From Paracoccaceae bacterium (lineage in GTDB: Bacteria; Pseudomonadota; Alphaproteobacteria; Rhodobacterales; Rhodobacteraceae): a stretch of DNA of 10,830 bases. A model generated the notes under the pieces. The model saw only the letters and a list, made by a program, of their open reading frames with translations, searched no databases and was not told the DNA's origin. Where the stretch lies: the NCBI GenBank assembly GCA_015487255.1, contig WFQA01000034.1, positions 1-10,830 on the forward strand, written 5' to 3'. Positions within the stretch are counted from its first letter, which is position 1, and each line of letters begins with the position of its first letter. The position numbers and the translations under genes are program-made. Of the stretch, positions 6,874 to 10,830 are shown piece after piece.

Positions 6874-6902
6874 AAATGGCGATGAAGCACAGGGATTACA
6901 AG
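6874..6902 (-). promoter_or_regulatory. Predicted sigma-32 (RpoH) heat-shock promoter of lon
   Basis: Read on the minus strand the sequence is CTTGTAA, 15 nt, GCCATTT. Against the sigma-32 consensus CTTGAAA-N11-16-CCCATNT each element has one mismatch, and the spacer is within range. Transcription would start near 6867, giving a 5' leader of about 68 nt before the lon ATG. Lon is a classical heat-shock gene, which agrees with the match. A vegetative-like TTGTCA also lies just upstream (6920-6925) but has no convincing -10. Promoter activity is predicted, not shown. Confidence 0.6.
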
Positions 6903-6935
6903 CCTTGTTTGGCTATTCTTGACAATTTCGCTTCT

Positions 6936-6956
6936 GCAGCCGCCCCCGGCAGCTGC
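6936..6956 (-). terminator. Strong hairpin directly after the MAPEG gene
   Basis: On the minus strand GCAGCTGCC and GGCGGCTGC form a 9-bp stem with a single T-G wobble and a GGG loop. It begins 1 nt after the MAPEG stop codon. No T-run follows, so it is not a textbook intrinsic terminator, but it separates this gene from the lon promoter and may end or stabilise the upstream transcript. Confidence 0.5.
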
Positions 6957-6957
6957 T

Positions 6958-7359
6958 TTAGAGCTGGCCAAGTGCGAATATTATCAGGCCAACCCCGCCA
7001 GCAAAGCCCAGAAACATGGTGGTTGTCGCCCCCAAAAAACGAAAAACCGATGTGCCCTGCGAGCGCAGCAACCCAAGCGGGTGCAAAATGCGCACGATCA
7101 CAAAAACCACACCCGCCACGGCAAGAATGGTTTGGCTGAATCCTCCCATTTCCAGCAATGCCATCACAATCAGGATGATCGGGGCGTTTTCGGTCAGGTT
7201 GCCATGCATGCGGATGCGTTTGAGCATTTGCGGCTCGCCGCCATCGCCCAGGCCTTTTTTGAACTTGATCCGCCCGGATGCGGCATAAAACATCAGCCCC
7301 ATCTGGATGATGATGATCGCCCCGGCTGTGAGCGCGGTAATGGCTGGATATATCAGCAT
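6958..7359 (-). CDS. MAPEG-family membrane protein
   Basis: This 133-residue integral membrane protein with four predicted helices belongs to the MAPEG family (membrane-associated proteins in eicosanoid and glutathione metabolism). The family signature is clear: R-I-R-M-H-G-N-L-T-E-N-A-P at residues 48-60 followed by a hydrophobic helix ending L-L-E-M-G-G. A leading helix (about 4-26), two further helices (about 75-95 and 105-130) and the L-H-P-L-G turn complete the fold. Bacterial members are often glutathione-dependent transferase or peroxidase homologues, but for most no reaction is known and I assign none. A purine-rich GGAAGGA precedes the ATG by about 3 nt. The hydrolase gene ends 53 nt upstream on the same strand, and lon follows after 158 nt that contain a hairpin and lon's own promoter. 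Confidence 0.88.
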   Translation of the reverse strand: MLIYPAITALTAGAIIIIQMGLMFYAASGRIKFKKGLGDGGEPQMLKRIRMHGNLTENAPIILIVMALLEMGGFSQTILAVAGVVFVIVRILHPLGLLRSQGTSVFRFLGATTTMFLGFAGGVGLIIFALGQL

Positions 7360-7412
7360 TTTCCTTCCCCTTTTTTGTTATGGGCTTTTTGTAACACAGT
7401 GCGGGGGTGATG

Positions 7413-8336
7413 TCATTTACCCAGTGCCAAAACCCAATCGCTCACGGTTTTGGCCACCACAGGCTCCATGGGGCGCTTCATCTGCTCGGCATAACCGGCA
7501 AAACCGTGTTTATCCCCCTCGATACGCAACATATGTGAAAGATCGGGGATCAGAACATGGGTGGCCTTCTCGCCGATAAGCGCAGCAATTTTTGCCCCAT
7601 CGGCGGGCGGGCATTGCACATCTGCGCCCGCAACCAGAATAAGGGTCGGGCATTGAACCTTTGAAAAGATCGCTGGTGGGTTGATCTCCAGCAATTCCCT
7701 GATCCAGCGCGCCGTCACCCGTTTCAGCCCCCGCCTTATGACCGGCTTGGTGGTCCGGCGCACATGGGCGATCAGCCGGTTATTGATCGCCACCACCCCG
7801 CCCGCCAAACGCGTATATTGCCGAACGAACCATGCGGCCAGCCCCTTGTTGCTATCAATATGCCGCTGCATCTCGGCCCCTTGCAGCGCCAGCAACGCCT
7901 CCAGCGGAGTCACAAAAGGGGCAAGCATGACCAGCCCGTCGATCTTGCAGGATTGCGCCACCTGCGGGGCGATGATCGTGCCTTCGGAATGGCCCAGCAA
8001 AATCAGCTTTTCCACCTGCGGGTCACCCTCGAAATGCCGGGCGACCGCCAGCGCATCCGCCACCAGATCACTATGCCCGGCCGAATAATAATGCCCGCCG
8101 CTTTTGGCAATGCCGCGCTTGTCATAGCGAAAGCAAGCCACACCGATATCAGCCAGCGCCGCCGCCAGGGTATTGAATATATTCAACTTCATGAACGGTA
8201 TGTTCTCATTCCGGTCCAGCGGGCCGCTGCCATGGATGCAGATCACCAATGGGTGCGGGCCGGGGGTATCCGGGATGGTCAGGCTGCCGTAAAGGAAAAT
8301 CTCATCCGATTTGACCTTGATTTCCCGCTCCTGCAT
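7413..8336 (-). CDS. Alpha/beta-fold hydrolase (serine hydrolase)
   Basis: This is a 307-residue soluble alpha/beta hydrolase without a signal peptide. Visible elements in order are: strand and oxyanion segment I-C-I-H-G-S-G-P (33-40), the F-R-Y-D-K-R-G motif (69-75), the nucleophile elbow G-H-S-E-G (115-119, S117), the acid in V-A-G-A-D-V (235-240, D239) and the histidine in D-L-S-H-M-L (265-270, H268). A helical insertion between about 140 and 225 forms the lid. The layout resembles esterases and acyl-hydrolases, but the substrate is unknown. The start was placed at the ATG whose A is the last base of the tgt stop (TGATG), because GGAGG lies 7 nt before it. A GTG one codon earlier is only 4 nt from that site. 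The overlap points to translational coupling with tgt. Confidence 0.88.
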   Translation of the reverse strand: MQEREIKVKSDEIFLYGSLTIPDTPGPHPLVICIHGSGPLDRNENIPFMKLNIFNTLAAALADIGVACFRYDKRGIAKSGGHYYSAGHSDLVADALAVARHFEGDPQVEKLILLGHSEGTIIAPQVAQSCKIDGLVMLAPFVTPLEALLALQGAEMQRHIDSNKGLAAWFVRQYTRLAGGVVAINNRLIAHVRRTTKPVIRRGLKRVTARWIRELLEINPPAIFSKVQCPTLILVAGADVQCPPADGAKIAALIGEKATHVLIPDLSHMLRIEGDKHGFAGYAEQMKRPMEPVVAKTVSDWVLALGK

Positions 8337-9466
8337 CACAACGCCTCCAAATCCCCTTTTTCGCGCCGGGCATGAAAGCTGGCAGCAAAGGCGCTCAGGC
8401 TACCACTTTCGATCGCCCCGCGCAAACCGGCCATCAACTCCTGATAATAATGCAGGTTGTGCCATGTCATCAACATCGAGGAAATAATCTCATTGGCCTT
8501 GAAAACATGGTGCAGATAGGCGCGGGAATAGCCGGTGCAGGCCGGGCAGGCGCATTCCGGGTCCAGCGGCCTCGGGTCATCGCGGTGCCGGGCGTTTTTG
8601 ATATTGACCGCCCCCATGCGGGTCAGCGCCTGCCCGTTGCGCCCCGAGCGGCTGGGCAAAACGCAGTCAAACATATCCACCCCGCGCATCACCGCGCCGA
8701 CAATATCGTCGGGCTTGCCCACCCCCATCAAGTAGCGCGGCTTATCCTCGGGCAGCATGCCGGGGGCGTAATCCAGCACGTCAAACATCATCTCCTGCCC
8801 CTCGCCCACGGCCAGCCCGCCAATGGCGTAGCCGTCAAAATCAATGCCCTTCAGCGCCGCGGCACTCTCCTCGCGCTGGTCAGCAAAGACCGACCCCTGC
8901 TGGATGCCAAACAGCGCATGGCCCGGGCGCTTGCCAAAGGCGTCTTTTGAGCGCTGCGCCCAGCGCATCGAGCGCTGCATCGATTCAAGCGACACCTCGC
9001 GGCTGGCCGGAAACGGGGTGCATTCATCAAACGCCATCACGATATCGCTGCCAAGCATCGCCTGAATTTCCATGCTGCTCTCGGGAGAGAGGAAATGCGC
9101 GGAGCCGTCAACATGGCTCTTGAAGGTCACACCCTTCTCGGTGAGCTTGCGCAGCCCCGTCAGGCTCATCACCTGAAACCCGCCGGAATCGGTCAATATA
9201 GGCCCGGCCCAGTTCATGAACCTGTGCAGGCCGCCAAGCCGCGCCATGCGCTCGGCCCCCGGGCGCAACATCAGGTGGTAGGTGTTGCCAAGCAATATAT
9301 CCGCCCCGGTGGCAGCCACGTTTTCGGGCAGCATGCCTTTTACCGTGGCGGCGGTGCCCACCGGCATGAAAGCCGGGGTCTGGATATCCCCCCGCGCGGT
9401 GCGCACCACGCCGCGGCGTGCCTTGCCATCCGTGGCTGCGACCTTATACCCGAACAATTTTGTCAT
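8336..9466 (-). CDS. tgt: tRNA-guanine transglycosylase (queuine tRNA-ribosyltransferase)
   Basis: Tgt replaces the wobble guanine (G34) of GUN-anticodon tRNAs with preQ1, a step in queuosine synthesis. The 376-residue protein carries D-S-G-G-F-Q at 93-98, where D93 is the general base that corresponds to D102 of the Zymomonas enzyme. It also carries G-I-Q-Q-G (187-191), G-G-L-A-V-G-E (216-222) and D-M-F-D-C-V-L-P-S-R-S-G-R (264-276) with the nucleophile D267. The zinc site is complete: C305, C307, C310 and H336, with spacing identical to the known enzyme. The residue after D-S-G-G is F97, as in most bacteria, where Zymomonas has tyrosine. GAGGT lies 4 nt before the ATG. The hydrolase gene overlaps its stop. 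queA and the preQ1 synthesis genes are not in this window, and I see no preQ1 riboswitch in the 66-nt divergent gap to the SufT-like gene. Confidence 0.97.
   Translation of the reverse strand: MTKLFGYKVAATDGKARRGVVRTARGDIQTPAFMPVGTAATVKGMLPENVAATGADILLGNTYHLMLRPGAERMARLGGLHRFMNWAGPILTDSGGFQVMSLTGLRKLTEKGVTFKSHVDGSAHFLSPESSMEIQAMLGSDIVMAFDECTPFPASREVSLESMQRSMRWAQRSKDAFGKRPGHALFGIQQGSVFADQREESAAALKGIDFDGYAIGGLAVGEGQEMMFDVLDYAPGMLPEDKPRYLMGVGKPDDIVGAVMRGVDMFDCVLPSRSGRNGQALTRMGAVNIKNARHRDDPRPLDPECACPACTGYSRAYLHHVFKANEIISSMLMTWHNLHYYQELMAGLRGAIESGSLSAFAASFHARREKGDLEAL
8344..8348 (-). promoter_or_regulatory. Ribosome binding site of the hydrolase gene, inside the end of tgt
   Basis: CCTCC on the plus strand is GGAGG on the minus strand. 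It lies within the last codons of tgt, 7 nt before the hydrolase ATG at 8336. It favours that ATG over the adjacent GTG at 8339. Confidence 0.7.
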
Positions 9467-9532
9467 CTTTACCTCTAGACGTGGCTTTGCTTATTTCCTA
9501 TATGTTTTGTCAGGAATTCCAAGAGGCATATC
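9467..9532. promoter_or_regulatory. Divergent intergenic region between tgt and the SufT-like gene
   Basis: This 66-nt gap should hold promoters for both genes. On the minus strand TCTTGG and TATAGG are separated by 16 nt and could drive tgt, but both are weak. For the rightward gene TATATG (around 9499-9504) is a possible -10 without a convincing -35. AGAGG (9522-9526) is the rightward ribosome binding site, 6 nt before its ATG. A GGAATTCC palindrome lies in between. Confidence 0.35.
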
Positions 9533-9913
9533 ATGAACGCTCAACCAAATTCGAATACGGCAGAACCGCTGATGGAAGGCACACCCCTGATCAAGCCCTC
9601 CTCCACCGACCACCCGCTTTATGAAGCGCTGGTTGCCGTCTGCCGCTCGGTGCATGACCCGGAAATCCCGGTCAATATCTACGACCTCGGGCTGATTTAT
9701 ACAATCGAGATTTCCGATGAAAACGAGGTTGAGGTCGCGATGTCGCTCACCGCGCCGGGCTGTCCGGTGGCTGGCGAAATGCCCGGCTGGGTGGCGGATG
9801 CGATTGCGCCGGTACCGGGGGTGAAAAGCGTTAATGTAGAGCTGGTCTGGGAGCCGCAATGGGGCATGGATATGATGTCTGACGAAGCCCGGCTGGAGCT
9901 TGGCTTTATGTAA
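9533..9913 (+). CDS. sufT: DUF59/MIP18-family Fe-S assembly protein (SufT-like)
   Basis: This 126-residue soluble protein belongs to the MIP18/DUF59 family, whose SufT branch takes part in iron-sulfur cluster maturation. The core motif D-P-E-I-P-V-N-I-Y-D-L-G-L-I-Y spans residues 42-56. The conserved T-A-P-G-C-P-V-A-G-E-M (73-83) carries C77, the family's single conserved cysteine, and the C terminus D-E-A-R-L-E-L-G-F-M is typical of the SUF-associated alphaproteobacterial form. A 25-residue polar N-terminal extension precedes the domain. PaaD is a homologous family in phenylacetate degradation, but that context is absent. No sufBCDS or IscA-like gene is adjacent, so this copy is apparently separate from the main suf operon, or the operon lies elsewhere. 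The gene stands alone between a divergent tgt and a strong terminator, so it is probably monocistronic. Confidence 0.88.
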   Translation: MNAQPNSNTAEPLMEGTPLIKPSSTDHPLYEALVAVCRSVHDPEIPVNIYDLGLIYTIEISDENEVEVAMSLTAPGCPVAGEMPGWVADAIAPVPGVKSVNVELVWEPQWGMDMMSDEARLELGFM

Positions 9914-9942
9914 GATCCACAAACCGGGTGATTGTTTTTCAG

Positions 9943-9974
9943 GTGTAAATCCGGTTGCGGTTTGCACTTTTTTT
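9943..9974 (+). terminator. Rho-independent terminator of the SufT-like gene
   Basis: GTGTAAATCCG (9943-9953) pairs with CGGTTTGCAC (9958-9967) around the tetraloop GTTG, giving ten base pairs with one T-G wobble and one bulged T. Seven T residues (9968-9974) follow immediately. It starts 30 nt after the stop codon. This is the only textbook intrinsic terminator I see in the window. Confidence 0.82.
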
Positions 9975-10006
9975 GCACATAACATCAGCCTGTCAGGCAA
10001 CCGGAT
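9949..10006. repeat. 10-bp perfect inverted repeat across the convergent SufT-like/lolD gap
   Basis: ATCCGGTTGC (9949-9958) is the exact reverse complement of GCAACCGGAT (9997-10006), with a 38-nt loop. The left arm overlaps the intrinsic terminator stem, so the two structures exclude each other. The loop contains two copies of TTTGCAC (9961-9967, 9972-9978) spaced 11 bp apart, and an 11-nt palindrome GCCTGTCAGGC (9988-9998) overlaps the loop's end and the first two bases of the right arm. For lolD transcription from the other side the structure is followed by no T-run. Confidence 0.6.
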
Positions 10007-10071
10007 ATTCCTCAGGCCCAGTTTGGACCATATCTGAAGAAATGTGAGCAGTGTTTTAACAATAGCGACCC

Positions 10072-10752
10072 TTATACAGCCTCAACCTTCCCCGCCACCA
10101 GGCGCACCACCCGGTCCATCCGCGCCGCCAGCGCATGATTATGGGTGGCAATCAGCGCCGAAAGCCCGGTTTCGCGCACCAGCTCCATCAACACACCAAA
10201 CACGGTTTCCGAGGTCTCGGGGTCGAGATTCCCGGTTGGCTCATCGGCCAGCAGCAGCTTTGGCCCATTGGCCATCGCCCGGCAAAACGCCACCCGCTGT
10301 TGCTCGCCCCCCGAAAGCGCCGCCGGGCGGTGGCTATAGCGCGCGGCCAGACCAACCCGATCAAGCAATGCCCTGGCGCGCTTATCCGCCTCGCCCCTGC
10401 CCACGCCGTTGGCCCGTTGCGGCAGAGTAATGTTCTCCACCGCGCTGAACTCGGGCAGCAGGTGGTGAAACTGGTAGATAAAACCGATATGCTCCCGGCG
10501 CAGCCTCGTGCGCTCACGGTCCCGGGCCTGCCCGGCCTGCTGCCCGTCAATCCAGACCCCGCCGGAGGTTGGGCTGTCCAGCAGGCCCGCAATCTGCAAC
10601 AGGGTCGATTTGCCCGCCCCCGAAGGCGCGATCAACCCAACCACCTCTCCAGCCTGCAGCGCCAGATCAGCCCCGTCCAGCACCTTGATCTCGTTGGGTT
10701 TGCCTTCAAAATAGGTTTTTGACAGCCCGCGCAGCTCCAGCACCTTACTCAT
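10072..10752 (-). CDS. lolD: Lipoprotein-releasing system ATP-binding protein LolD
   Basis: LolD is the cytoplasmic ATPase of the LolCDE (or LolDF-type) complex, which extracts outer-membrane lipoproteins from the inner membrane and passes them to LolA. The 226-residue protein has all ABC motifs: Walker A A-P-S-G-A-G-K-S (42-49), Q-loop Q94 followed by F-H-H-L-L-P-E-F, signature L-S-G-G-E-Q-Q (146-152), Walker B L-L-L-A-D-E (166-171), D-loop and H-loop H204. The first Walker A glycine is alanine, as I recall for many alphaproteobacterial LolD proteins. The Q-F-H-H-L-L-P-E-F segment favours LolD over the related MacB and FtsE families. The ATG overlaps the end of the upstream permease gene by 8 nt, which shows a permease-ATPase operon and probable translational coupling. 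Confidence 0.94.
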   Translation of the reverse strand: MSKVLELRGLSKTYFEGKPNEIKVLDGADLALQAGEVVGLIAPSGAGKSTLLQIAGLLDSPTSGGVWIDGQQAGQARDRERTRLRREHIGFIYQFHHLLPEFSAVENITLPQRANGVGRGEADKRARALLDRVGLAARYSHRPAALSGGEQQRVAFCRAMANGPKLLLADEPTGNLDPETSETVFGVLMELVRETGLSALIATHNHALAARMDRVVRLVAGKVEAV

Positions 10753-10830
10753 AACGCAGCGCCTCGACCGGGGAAAGCCTGGCGGCGTTGCGCGCCGGAA
10801 TGATGGTGATGGTCAGGCTCAGCCCGAGCG
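10745..10830 (-). CDS. LolC/LolE-type permease, C-terminal end (partial)
   Basis: This is the last 27 codons plus two bases of a gene that enters from the right edge. The visible end reads L-G-L-S-L-T-I-T-I-I-P-A-R-N-A-A-R-L-S-P-V-E-A-L-R-Y-E before TAA. The last membrane helix followed by P-A-x-x-A-A-R-L-x-P-V-E-A-L-R-Y-E is the characteristic C terminus of the LolC/LolE lipoprotein-release permeases. Its stop lies 8 nt inside lolD. Whether it is LolC, LolE or the hybrid LolF form cannot be told from this fragment. Confidence 0.88.
   Translation of the reverse strand, partial: LGLSLTITIIPARNAARLSPVEALRYE

Noticed and set aside
6919..6924. TTGACA on the plus strand upstream of the MAPEG 3' end
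   Set aside because: No -10 element follows at 16-18 nt and no rightward gene lies downstream.
9467..9532. A preQ1 riboswitch before tgt
   Set aside because: The gap to the divergent gene is only 66 nt, and I see neither the small GC hairpin nor the A-rich tail of the preQ1-I aptamer.
1..10830. A novel defence, secretion or biosynthetic system
   Set aside because: Every gene falls into a known housekeeping or common accessory family, and none forms a cluster with an unexplained shared function.

Overview
The window reads as an ordinary, densely packed stretch of an alphaproteobacterial chromosome, probably from the Rhodobacterales or a close relative. That placement is an inference. It rests on GC-rich coding sequence, a Fur/Mur-type regulator without the CxxC zinc motif, a LolD whose Walker A begins A-P-S-G-A-G-K-S, the alphaproteobacterial style of the enolase, and typical alphaproteobacterial versions of Tgt, Lon and a DUF59/SufT-like protein. 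I see no tRNA, rRNA, CRISPR array, transposase, phage or plasmid gene.

Layout. Positions 1-373 are noncoding and rich in inverted repeats (a 19-bp inverted pair at 87-105/260-278, a 26-nt near-palindrome at 121-146 and several GC-rich hairpins). A rightward block follows: a NhaP-type Na+(K+)/H+ antiporter (374-1621), a Fur/Mur-family metalloregulator (1652-2071), an EamA/DMT 10-TM exporter (2096-2974) and enolase (3033-4310). Gaps of 24-58 nt make partial co-transcription possible. Enolase converges on lon, and the 95-nt gap between them carries two short hairpins.

The leftward block, in transcription order, is tgt (9466-8336), an alpha/beta hydrolase overlapping it by one base (8336-7413), a MAPEG-family membrane protein (7359-6958) and lon (6799-4406). 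A GC-rich hairpin follows the MAPEG stop, and lon is preceded by a very good match to a sigma-32 (RpoH) heat-shock promoter, so lon is likely transcribed on its own and induced by protein-folding stress.

Divergent from tgt is a DUF59/SufT-like Fe-S assembly gene (9533-9913), ended by a clear Rho-independent terminator (9943-9974). It converges on lolD (10752-10072), which overlaps by 8 nt the 3' end of a LolC/LolE-type permease gene running off the right edge.

Functionally this is a mix of housekeeping jobs: ion homeostasis and metal-responsive regulation, glycolysis, proteolysis under stress, tRNA queuosine modification, Fe-S cluster assembly and lipoprotein sorting. I found no convincing undescribed multi-gene system. 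The most checkable leads are the lon heat-shock promoter, the inverted-repeat-rich leader at the left edge, the tgt-hydrolase coupling, and the hairpin that covers the ribosome-binding region of the EamA gene.
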